From Setoptus koraiensis (taxonomy: Eukaryota > Arthropoda): DNA of 64,000 nt. The stretch lies in the NCBI GenBank assembly GCA_048013815.1, contig CM106585.1, forward strand, positions 7,130,001-7,194,000, given 5' to 3'. Below are positions 1-8,941 of this stretch, piece by piece. Position numbers and translations under genes: made by a program. A model generated the notes under the pieces. It was given only the letters and a program-made list of their open reading frames with translations. It had not been told where the DNA came from and searched no databases. The first letter of the stretch is position 1, and each line of letters begins with the position of its first letter.

Positions 1-454
1 TCAGGTTACCATAAAGCCAGACACTATCGTTTGAGGCATCAATCAAGAACAAATCCGGACCAAGATCTGGTTCGTTCAGAAGTGACGCCATAAACATAAT
101 GATGGTTTCATTGTTTTGTCGCCAAGAATGGCCCGTAATTTCGTTTTGGTTGACATAAACATTGATTGTAGTATTGGATGATGCCAAATGCTCTCGGATT
201 TGATTGTCAGGATGAAGGATAGCTTGAGATATATTAGAGTGAAATATCGACACATCGATACGAACGTAGAATAACTTGTTTGGCTCTACTTCTAAGTTAA
301 CCCTGTTGCTCTTGACCTCTTCGAATGGCGTATCTTTTGTATTGAGTAATTTCTGACCTGAAATATTAATTCTTATATTATTTGAGGATCGCCAGATAAA
401 GATAATGAAGATACGGCCCACGATATATAGGCCCCAGTAATGGCGTGGAATCAT
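1..454 (-). CDS. Partial membrane-anchored protein, unrecognised (3' end outside window)
   Basis: An ATG at 454 on the minus strand opens 151 codons that run without a stop to the window edge. Residues about 7-21 are hydrophobic (YWGLYIVGRIFIIFIW) and end in arginine, which suggests a signal anchor near the N terminus. The rest is polar, with several possible N-glycosylation sites (NIS, NTT, NET), consistent with a lumenal or extracellular domain. No family was recognised. A TATAAAC-like element lies about 45 bases upstream of the start. It could be the first exon of a longer gene. The long open frame and the anchor-plus-glycosylation layout are the only evidence that it is coding. Confidence 0.45.
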   Translation of the reverse strand, partial: MIPRHYWGLYIVGRIFIIFIWRSSNNIRINISGQKLLNTKDTPFEEVKSNRVNLEVEPNKLFYVRIDVSIFHSNISQAILHPDNQIREHLASSNTTINVYVNQNEITGHSWRQNNETIIMFMASLLNEPDLGPDLFLIDASNDSVWLYGNL

Positions 455-1881
455 GATTATTTCTACTTGATCTACTCACTTGATCTAAACTTGATTGTTT
501 ATACACTTAGTTGCATCTCACAATGATTTTAGACCGAAAGTGTCTGAAAATCAGAAAGTCAAGATTGGAGCGGAGCCCAGATTAAACCAGACTTTGCGCA
601 TCACCGGAACCATAACTGCGGGCAGTCGGTGTTCCAGACCCATACCCTCATGCATTTTCGTATAATGTAGATAGTATTGCACGTGTGTGATCAGACCACC
701 CTCTCGCGTCGGTGCGCGCTTCGAAGATGCCCCCAGAACGTGTCAAAATCTTGCTCGAGGTCTGGCAAGTTCGTCGCACCTATGAGCCAGAGACCTCAAC
801 CTTAGCGTCATCCTCTTTCACAATTGACTCGCGGACTGCACAGTAACCACATGTAAGCAAAAAGCAATTTACAAGTGTGGGCTCATGAAATGTGTTTATA
901 CGTGCCAGGTGACTCTTGTCATGCATAATAGGAGCAACTTAATGGAAAAATTAATTTTTTTTCGTTTTTTCAATTTCATTTAGTCGATTTTTGCTGAAAT
1001 TCATCGCTCCTAGAATGCATGTCAATCGAAACTCAACGAGGTAATCCTCAGCACCAAAAAGGTCATTTCCTGAATATGGACTATTGAGAATGAAGCCGTG
1101 GAACAGATACTCGCGATATTTGCCTACTTTGCAGAGGTTCGCCTAACAAGTTGTAAGTTCTGCCTACAAATAGATGGTCGAGTTCTTGAATCGCGCGAAC
1201 TGAAACGTGTCTCATTGGCAGTACTTATCATTTATCAGTGGACCTTACTCTATCATCTGAGTGATTCGATCCAACAGCTCTCAATTTTATCCCGATGTTA
1301 TCGAATCGATATGACCGCTGAATTACTTTGAAGCACGGATCAAGCCGTTCACTGGGGCAAACTGCTAGATGATTGGTGCATTTGTGGTGAAATGATGATT
1401 GTTCTGTGGTAACTTACCTCTGGTAAGTGCTGAAAATTATTCGCGATATGATACGTCATCTCTGAGTAGATCTGGTAGCCGAATACTATTGTGTCAAATG
1501 GCATTGTTATCTAAACTGCCAACAACACTCTCTCCTCGATCTTGTTACGTTGAACCTTATCGGTTGACAATCTCTTACAAGTCAGTCAGTGCAGTCAGTT
1601 GTAAGTGCATAGATCAAGATAACAAGTTCGTTCCTGATGCGAGACACGTGAAAGTGATTAACCACCAGCATCAACTGTTTGATAAAGTAATCGTGCTACT
1701 GAAGTACTAAGATTGTCCTCATATATCCGTATATATTCGCCATCTTGCCTGTGCAATGATTGTGCGAGGACCAGCACGCCGTGTATGGTGCTGCACACAG
1801 GTTGCGTAGCTTTCTCAATTCAAAGGTGAGTAGTTTTGCGGCCACCCTATATGTGATGAATGTTATGGCAGAGATTAAGAC
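455..1881. other. Intergenic, no gene seen
   Basis: This is AT-rich sequence between the edge gene on the minus strand and the glycosyltransferase promoter. The open frames here are short, lack domain features and differ in composition from the neighbouring proteins. No RNA gene or repeat array was recognised. Confidence 0.5.
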
Positions 1882-1917
1882 TATAAATAAGGATATCAAA
1901 TCAATTAGTAGTCAGTT
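1882..1917 (+). promoter_or_regulatory. TATA box plus initiator for the UDP-glycosyltransferase
   Basis: TATAAATAA at 1882-1890 is followed by TCAGTT at 1912-1917, which matches the arthropod initiator TCAGT. The A of the initiator is 32 bases from the first T of the TATA box, the canonical spacing. Transcription would start near 1914, giving an unspliced leader of about 170 bases before the ATG at 2084. Confidence 0.7.
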
Positions 1918-2083
1918 CATTTCAGCAATAGTACAATCTGATTGACAATTTTAAACAAGTTCAAATTTTACACTAGCCACAATTTTGTAGTTGAGTGACA
2001 ACAGTAATAATAAGCTATCAGTATTAAACAAGTGAAATCAAACTAAAGAAAATAACTAACAGACAGAAATCAAAGCACCAAAA

Positions 2084-3574
2084 ATGGCAATAATATGCAA
2101 GACGAACGGCTCTGCGACCAATGGCCATCATCACGACCAGCAGACGAGTAAAAAGTTGCTGTTTGCATTCTTTCCTATCGAAGGCCATGGTCACATAAAT
2201 CCGTCAGTCAGTATGGCCAACGCATTAAGGGACAGGGGTCATGATACTGTATTCTTGTGTATTAACGACATTGGTTACACCGGTCATCGAGTTGTTTGTT
2301 TAAAGAAACTAATGGAAGAAGAGGATGACAAGGAGCCACAACAGAAAGAAACCACGTTGAACACAGATCAGAAAGTTAGCCAAGCCGACAAGGCCATGAC
2401 CAAGCGAATGGACGCAATTCAATTCGGTGATGACCCTGCAATTGCACTCAAGAATGTTTTCTCGGCATTTACCGACGCATTCCAAGAACTGCTAGACCCC
2501 AAATGGGACAAAGCATTAAAGGACACCATTTTGGACATGAAGCCCGATGTAGTGGTCGTTGATCACGCCGTTGTACCAGCCATAATGAATCCAGCCAACA
2601 ATCTAAAATGGGTGAGAGTTGTCTCCACAAATCCAATGGTATTATACGCCGTAAGACGGCCCGACTTAATGCCGGCCCCCTCTCTGGGCGCTCCTACTAA
2701 AGGTCTCAGCGAGAAGGAGCGAGAATTGACCTGGAAAACATATCTAGAGGGCAAAAATGTATTGAGACCAACGACGGATCGTTTGCGTGAACTAGCTGGA
2801 TTAGGACCGGAAATTGAACATGATCCGGCGGCTGAATCACCTCATCTCAATCTATACATTTATCCGCGCGAATTGGACTACGATCAAGAGTTTGGTATCA
2901 CATTGCCCAATTGGGTTCGTATTCAATCCATGAATAGACCCAATAAACATCAACAATTATTTGGCGACAGGCAGAACAACAACACAACCATTAATTCTCT
3001 ACTGTCCTCATTGGACATACCCGAAGAGTTGCGCGATTTCATCCAGCAAGACGATCAGCAAGAGAAGAAAAAATTGATATACTTGTCTTTGGGCACAATA
3101 GCCTGTATGGACGTAGACAGAATGAAACGTCTTGTGAGTCTGTTCGCAAAAACACCCTACAAATTAATAGTATCAAAGGGAGCTCGTCACGAAGAGTTTG
3201 ATCTGGCGCCAAATATGTGGGGCGCCAAGCATGTCCCACAGAGGGAGATATTGCTTCTGGTTGACTTGGTTATAACTCACGGTGGCAATAACACTATAAC
3301 CGAATGTCTGTACTCGGGTGTGCCGGGTATTATTGTGTGTCCAATGTTTTGCGATCAATATGACAACGCAACCAGAATGGAAGAAAAACGTTTGGGTGTT
3401 AGAGTAGATCTAGGCAAAGAGAACTCCGAAGAAAATTTGCTCAAGTCTATTGAGAAGGTGCTGGCCGATAAGGAAATGAGAGAGAACATAAGGAGAGTTA
3501 GTTCCGAGTTGCGTCAACCGAACGATGGTCCCGAGAAGGCCGCTGAAGTTTTAGAAAAACTTGCCTTAGCTTGA
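2084..3574 (+). CDS. Bacterial-type UDP-glycosyltransferase (GT1 family)
   Basis: Transfers a sugar from a UDP-sugar donor to small lipophilic acceptors, typically in detoxification. The 496-residue single-exon frame starts with a polar tail. The N-terminal acceptor domain follows, with GHGHINPS at 34-41, whose H37 is the expected catalytic base. The C-terminal donor domain carries VPQREILLLVDLVITHGGNN, then GVPGIIVCPMFCDQYDNATR. This is the macrolide/MGT-like form of the signature found in bacterial enzymes rather than the animal microsomal UGT signature. There is no signal peptide and no C-terminal transmembrane anchor, so a cytosolic enzyme is likely. Mites are known to carry large families of such genes gained from bacteria; placing this gene among them is inference. 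A TATA box and initiator lie upstream and AATAAA lies downstream at 3719. Confidence 0.9.
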   Translation: MAIICKTNGSATNGHHHDQQTSKKLLFAFFPIEGHGHINPSVSMANALRDRGHDTVFLCINDIGYTGHRVVCLKKLMEEEDDKEPQQKETTLNTDQKVSQADKAMTKRMDAIQFGDDPAIALKNVFSAFTDAFQELLDPKWDKALKDTILDMKPDVVVVDHAVVPAIMNPANNLKWVRVVSTNPMVLYAVRRPDLMPAPSLGAPTKGLSEKERELTWKTYLEGKNVLRPTTDRLRELAGLGPEIEHDPAAESPHLNLYIYPRELDYDQEFGITLPNWVRIQSMNRPNKHQQLFGDRQNNNTTINSLLSSLDIPEELRDFIQQDDQQEKKKLIYLSLGTIACMDVDRMKRLVSLFAKTPYKLIVSKGARHEEFDLAPNMWGAKHVPQREILLLVDLVITHGGNNTITECLYSGVPGIIVCPMFCDQYDNATRMEEKRLGVRVDLGKENSEENLLKSIEKVLADKEMRENIRRVSSELRQPNDGPEKAAEVLEKLALA

Positions 3575-3718
3575 GTTGAACTGCTGGTCAATTCAAAGTT
3601 TTAAACAGAATGAAACCGTAGCAACAGAGTTACACACTGTGAAGACTTTCAATTTTAATGAAGTTTAGTCCCTTTTTTGACAATTTTAGCAAATGTTTTT
3701 AGAGCTCTGGGAGTTATA

Positions 3719-3724
3719 AATAAA
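3719..3724 (+). terminator. Polyadenylation signal of the glycosyltransferase gene
   Basis: AATAAA lies about 145 bases after the stop codon of the glycosyltransferase. It is the first canonical signal downstream on this strand. Confidence 0.45.
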
Positions 3725-4168
3725 GTCACAAAAAGAACTGAAAATTGCAAAAATCAGAGGTGTGACTGCTCAAGTTTTATATATCTCTGCTGCTTATATT
3801 ATGTATATACTTTCTTTTTCAAATATCCCCGAGATAAGAAGGTTCTTTCAAAATGTAGATAAAAAAGTGGACAAGCAGAAAGAAAGGCAATGTTGTATGG
3901 GATTAGAACTAACCAGTGACTGGAAACTATGAGCACGCAGAGAAACAGACATCTCAAAAGCACCATCATGGTCTCAAGTCGTGTAGATGGAGCAGAAGAT
4001 TTCATGCATGACTTACTGCCGAGAAACATCCGTGCTGAATGAAATGACCGATACTAGGGATAGAGAAGAGGCCGTATAACGCTTAAATTTTTATTGGCAA
4101 CAAGCGGATATGGTTTGCATAGATAATTGTTGTTATTATGTTTTCTTTTTCTTCTTTTCACCGAATGG
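3725..4168. other. Intergenic between convergent glycosyltransferase and ubinuclein genes
   Basis: No gene is seen. The last 70 bases (from about 4098) already belong to the left arm of the inverted duplication that also contains the minus-strand ubinuclein gene, and probably form its 3' UTR. Confidence 0.4.
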
Positions 4169-4611
4169 CTAGCCAAAAGGTCCTCGTGTCTGCCCGAGAT
4201 TTTGTTGCTGCTGTCTCATGAGCTGTGCTATTAAACTGAATTGAGGCGAACTGTTGAGAAAACTCGTAATATCGAAACCCTGCGATGGCGTACTCACAGG
4301 ACTTGTTATCGGCCTTGCCCTCGGTGGAGGATTCAAAATCGGACGAGGGGTTGTTCTTGCTTGACTAGTATAAGGAGGTGGATTTGATATTGGTAGATTC
4401 TGAGAAACTCTAGTTTGCTGCTGTGGGCCACGATTGACATTTGTGTAGCTATTGTGGGCCATCTGATGAGGTTTCGTCTGGTGTGTCGAAGTATTTTGCA
4501 TGGGTATTTGTTGTTGGTGCTGATGTTGTTGTTGGTGTTGTGGCCGATGTTGTTCCCGTTGTTTCGACTGCTGCTGCTGCTGTTTTGGCTGCGATTGTAA
4601 CTGAAGCTGTG

Positions 4612-4642
<31 letters not shown>

Positions 4643-5490
4643 TTGTTGCTGTTGCTGCTGTTGTTGCTGTTGTTGTTGTTGTTGTTGTTGCTGCTGCTGC
4701 TGCTGCTGTTTAGGTTGCCTTGGTTGGGCAGGAGTAGCTTGACCGACCGTAACATTGGTATCTTGAGTGCCTGCTACGGCCAGTGACGACGGAGGCTTGT
4801 GGCTGATTATTGTTACTTGTGAGTTTGACGAAGGTGTCGAATGGGTCGTCTGCGACTGAGTTACTGCCTGTTTCTTTTTCTTTCTGATTGGCTCACTATC
4901 AGCATTTTCCTCTCTAGACAAGGGTCTAAACTCAAGTTTGCCCGTATTAATGTAGAAGCCGCCATATTTTGTGGTCAATGTTGACGGTACCAATTCGTCG
5001 TATGCCTCATCATTATCTATAAATGGATCTTTGAGATCATAACCGCTTCCTTTGTCGATGTGATCCTCATAAATGCGTTCCATGTGCACCTTGCCACATC
5101 TTGATTCCACGAGATCAGAATAAGAAAACTCTCCTCCGTGTTGTTTGAGGTCTATGGTAAAACGTATTGTTTTCTTGATGGTATTCGATTTGCCTGATTG
5201 TTGATTATCCATTTTGTTAGCCTGGTCTCCAGTGTTTCTAGAGTATGTCATTGGTAGTCCTGGTCTTTTGCAAATGATAAATCCGATTCCTGCCTCTAAT
5301 TTCCTATCATTCGTATCGAGTTGAAAATTATCTGTAATAATGTAATAATGAACGATATACAATGATATATGTGTTCAATGAATATTTTTCATTGGAATGC
5401 AAATTATTCCCATTAATATCACCATCCTTGGTCGGGATGGAAATAAAAACAAAGACACGCGTAGTTCTAAAATGGCTCTGCAGGCGTCGC
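4098..5490. repeat. Left arm of a large inverted duplication (ubinuclein gene plus flanks)
   Basis: This arm is the reverse complement of 17165-18387. Similarity covers the coding sequence and about 70 bases of 3' flank, for example the shared stretch around the last codon and the polypurine tract after it. It also covers at least 250 bases upstream of the start, including a shared GCGTGTCTTTGTTTTT block at 5447-5462. Similarity stops abruptly at about 4098. The upstream boundary is gradual and approximate. The left arm carries roughly 85 extra bases directly before the ATG. Confidence 0.8.
4169..5212 (-). CDS. Small ubinuclein-like protein (HIRA-complex subunit), copy A with 32-residue polyQ
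   Basis: Ubinucleins bind HIRA and hold histone H3.3-H4 for replication-independent deposition. The 347-residue product has an N-terminal strand region ([10 protein letters not shown], then FSYSDLVES, residues 13-37) like the HIRA-binding N-terminal part of ubinuclein. The Hpc2-related domain follows at 57-97, with [20 protein letters not shown] and [17 protein letters not shown], which closely match ubinuclein-1. A basic KKKKQ patch, a run of 32 glutamines (4613-4708) and a proline/glutamine-rich tail come next. The middle UBN domain of the roughly 1100-residue vertebrate proteins is absent. The start is the ATG at 5212, chosen because the homologous ATG with the same AACAAAATGG context opens copy B. 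Copy B lies inverted at 17.4 kb. Nuclear chromatin role is inferred from family. Confidence 0.85.
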
Positions 5491-6076
5491 TCATGAGAAT
5501 ACCTCGGCACGCCCAACTCAGAGTCATGAAAGAGCCTACGTACGCACCTTTCTAAACCCAACTCTCAATACACAATTCAAGTTGTGATTCATAACCAATA
5601 TCGTTTTGATAATTGTTGTGTCAATTCAATTATTCTGTAAACCAAACTTTGTCAGCAACTGAAGATAATCAAGGAATTGACGCAATCGGTCTTGTTTTCT
5701 ATCCCTTCAGTGGTACGATGGGTATTTCGACCGAAAGCACCCACCAGTGCATCGAGGATCGGAGTGGGCAAACAAATCCACAGGGGGGCGCTAAAATCAT
5801 GTGTTTTTGTGTTTGAATGTTATTTTGTGAGCGACCTCTTCAGTAGTAATCTTGAACTTATACTTGTACTGATGCATTTTCGGCCACGCTCTCCGTTCTC
5901 GAGCTGCACATGTGACCGTGCAACAAGACGATTTTATCAAAATTTTATCTTTACACAATTCTAACCGTCTCCAGCTAGATAATTCCATCTTATATTATCA
6001 GTCATTTCAGGACCTATTTGTTATAATATTGTTGTCGATTTAGCCTCATTCCGGGTCAAATTTGGATATAGTCACC
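5213..6076. promoter_or_regulatory. Divergent promoter region between ubinuclein copy A and Nup88
   Basis: These 864 bases separate two genes transcribed away from each other. The proximal half is part of the inverted duplication. A polypyrimidine stretch ending in CAG about 110 bases upstream of the minus-strand ATG has a counterpart in copy B, so a spliced 5' UTR is possible. Nothing here codes convincingly. A short upstream exon for the extreme N terminus of Nup88 cannot be excluded. Confidence 0.4.
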
Positions 6077-8182
6077 ATGAAGAATTTGATCACAATCGAC
6101 GATAATCGTCTACTTATTTGGGATACAAAAGGTCACATAATATGCCGTAGTATAGACGATCAGAGTAACTCACCTACGAAAAACAACAAGCAACCTCAAA
6201 AAGAAGTAAAACTTATGCTAACAGAGAGGCCATACTTTTGGAATGATGTTCTGGATATTAGTCTCAGTCCTAATAAATCATTGCTTGCCCTTAGAGGATC
6301 CAAAGGGGTTTGCATTGTGGATCTGCCCAAAAGATGGGGCGGCCAATATAAAGATGTATACTATTGTAAAACGTGGAACATTAACGAGCGTCAACTCAGT
6401 TGCACAAGAGGACTTCAAGTGTATCAAGTAGAATGGCATCCGTTCAGCACTGATGACCTACAGATACTTTGCATCCTAACTAACGATAACTTTTTAAGAC
6501 TTTACGATGCGAGACAACATCGCAACGACGACGACGAATTACAATCTGTGGACCTGAGCAGGACAACAACTGGTGATTTAGATGTCAGTGACGACATTTT
6601 AAGCGCCACTATGAGTAGGCTGGACCTTGGCGAGGTTGTTGTAGCTTTCGATTTTGGTCCTCCCATGTCAGTTTTTACAGGCGACCCTCTCTGGCCTATT
6701 TATTTCGTCAAAGGTACCGGTGAAGTCCTGTTGGTATATTGTAGCCCACTAAATCCAAGCTACACCAAAAAAGTTTTTGGGCCACTTACCATGTTACCAC
6801 AAGCTGACGACAACTATGGGTCAGACGCTTGTAGCCTTATTGTACTCGATAGTTTTCCACCATTGTTGGCCATAGCTACATCATCGGGATCCATTTATCA
6901 TTGTTTTGCCATATCAGAGGATATACAAGATCATAATCAATCGAGAGATATCTTACCAAATCAAACTTTGTATGTCTATGATATCATGCAACTATCATTG
7001 AATCTCGCTGAATGCACCGACGAACCTTATTTCACCTACCAAATGAGATTGCACAAGGATAAGACCAGTAACATAAGATATTTTTGCACGCACCCTCACG
7101 GCATTCATATGGTGATATTTCCCATAATAGAGACAGTAGAGTCTGGACCGGCGGAAATAGCAGCTCTCAGAGTCGATGTTGAATCATTTGCAGAATACTT
7201 AATCTGCACGAAACCTTTGCCTTTAAGAAATGAACAAAGTGATGACGAAAACCCCTCCGACTTGTACCAATCCTCTCCTAAAGGTCTTGTGGTGGAAGCC
7301 ATGCTATCCAACATAGTTCTCATTACTATATTGGACAAAAATGAAATTGTTACCCGTAGACTCAGGCCTGCTGCAACGCTAAATTGTAGCCATTTCAGTG
7401 GTAGAAAAGAAGATAAGAATTCCTCAAGAGCTAATGAATCGCAACTTCTCGAAAGTTCGCGGATTGAAGCATCCTCAGTTAATTTTGAGGAACAAATACA
7501 GATGATTCTCAGAAGAAAGATGAGTGTACCTCTATTAAAATCATCAGATTTAGAAGATAAAAGTTTGGAAGGCTCACAAGAAAGTTCTGATCTCATTTTA
7601 GATTTTGTAGAGAAGACAACATCCATCATAAGGAGTGAGTTCTTGAAACGATTCAAGACGGCATCGGAAGCAATCCTTAAAAAATTTGAATTGCTTAGAG
7701 AAGATGCTGAGTGTCAATCAAATGAAATCCAGAATATAATTAGACAAAAACAGGATGTATTCAATTCTTTTGTCGCTCTCACAACCAAAGCGGACAAAGC
7801 GTGTCAAACTCAAGAGTCTCTTCTCAACCGGATCACCTCCACCTTAGAATGGCTACGTCGACGACAATCTGAACTGTCGGACGCGGAGTGTAAACTAAAA
7901 CTGGATATGTTAAGTTTAAGGAGCGAACTAAAGCTGTCACAAGATCGTTTGGACTCGGTCAGAAGTAAATCCAAGTACCAAAAAGACCTTGATGAGAAGA
8001 TGAAGAGGTCAAACTCAAGCTTTGGTCTTCAATCTAATGGCAAGGAATGTGACACTGCACCCACCGAAAATCAGTTGGCCGGTATTAAAGAGATATTACA
8101 AAGGCAGGGCAATGAAATAGCTGAGTTGAAGAAAATGTTGAGAGCCTATACTGCCACAGGGGTGTCGACTCAAGGCATCTGA
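6077..8182 (+). CDS. Nup88: Nucleoporin Nup88
   Basis: Nup88 forms the cytoplasmic-face nuclear pore subcomplex with Nup214 and takes part in CRM1-dependent export. The 701-residue product starts at ATG 6077 (context gtcaccATGa). Residues about 1-430 form a beta-propeller. KGVCIVDLPKRWG and VYQVEWHP match the family signature around LELPKRWG and the following AWYP segment of the vertebrate protein, and DNFLRLYDAR resembles the conserved strand. The last 200 residues are acidic/basic heptad sequence, the coiled coil that joins the Nup214-Nup62 region. No intron is seen. Vertebrate Nup88 has about 50 more N-terminal residues, so a small upstream exon may be missing. It lies head to head with ubinuclein copy A. 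Confidence 0.85.
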   Translation: MKNLITIDDNRLLIWDTKGHIICRSIDDQSNSPTKNNKQPQKEVKLMLTERPYFWNDVLDISLSPNKSLLALRGSKGVCIVDLPKRWGGQYKDVYYCKTWNINERQLSCTRGLQVYQVEWHPFSTDDLQILCILTNDNFLRLYDARQHRNDDDELQSVDLSRTTTGDLDVSDDILSATMSRLDLGEVVVAFDFGPPMSVFTGDPLWPIYFVKGTGEVLLVYCSPLNPSYTKKVFGPLTMLPQADDNYGSDACSLIVLDSFPPLLAIATSSGSIYHCFAISEDIQDHNQSRDILPNQTLYVYDIMQLSLNLAECTDEPYFTYQMRLHKDKTSNIRYFCTHPHGIHMVIFPIIETVESGPAEIAALRVDVESFAEYLICTKPLPLRNEQSDDENPSDLYQSSPKGLVVEAMLSNIVLITILDKNEIVTRRLRPAATLNCSHFSGRKEDKNSSRANESQLLESSRIEASSVNFEEQIQMILRRKMSVPLLKSSDLEDKSLEGSQESSDLILDFVEKTTSIIRSEFLKRFKTASEAILKKFELLREDAECQSNEIQNIIRQKQDVFNSFVALTTKADKACQTQESLLNRITSTLEWLRRRQSELSDAECKLKLDMLSLRSELKLSQDRLDSVRSKSKYQKDLDEKMKRSNSSFGLQSNGKECDTAPTENQLAGIKEILQRQGNEIAELKKMLRAYTATGVSTQGI

Positions 8183-8941
8183 AGTAATGATATTTCTATA
8201 CGATTATAAAAATTGTAGATCAGCTCTGATGTGTGCATCTGCAATCTGTAACATTTCCATAATCTTATATATGTACAAATAGAAGTTTGAATTGACAGCA
8301 TCAGTCGAGGTCCTGTGATCGAAATCATTCTCTTTTTCCTTTGAAGTAATTCACCAAGTCAACAAGTCATTCTCTTGTTGCTTCATGAGTATCGTTTTCG
8401 AAGACTATTTTTACTGAACGATGAACTCCAAACTTTTATAGGGTGGTGTAAGAAATTTTGTGAATTATACTCCGTTTTGCGAGCCCAACTCATGGTTATT
8501 CAATGTGTTCTACCGCGAAGATAGACCGAGACTCATTGCAGTATGACCATCATTATCTATCTCCTTTAATTCCAATGGATATTTTGGGCCGATTCACTCG
8601 GCGCGAAAGAAGTCACCAATCATCGAGGCTAAAGGGGTGTCGCTAATTGACACAGGATATATCTCATTATCCTTTATATATCTTGTTGACCATTCACGAT
8701 TCCGTCGCTTTGGTTAACAATCTCAGTATCATAATTCATTCGAGTTAATCACAGTACTATTATGTGTCTACATTAGCAGGTGGATAAAGTTCGTCTTCTA
8801 TGAATGTGTGACTTTGAGCACATTGATTTGATCTTCGAACGGAAAATCTCATCGGAAGAAATTTATATAGACACAGTAGAATAGTCAAGAGAGGGATGTA
8901 ATGGCAGAGCAGCGATTGTTGGCAACAATTTTCCTGTATAA
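8183..8941. other. Intergenic between convergent Nup88 and F-box copy 1
   Basis: AT-rich, with no credible gene. It contains the 3' UTRs of Nup88 (plus) and F-box gene 1 (minus). No repeat or RNA gene was recognised. Confidence 0.4.

Noticed and set aside
4441-4755. Val/Ala-rich and Ser/Asn-rich open frames across the polyQ tract of ubinuclein copy A
   Set aside because: They are other-frame readings of the CAG/CAA repeat.
7105-7656. 183-codon minus-strand open frame within Nup88
   Set aside because: It is antisense to a well-supported coding region and has no independent features.
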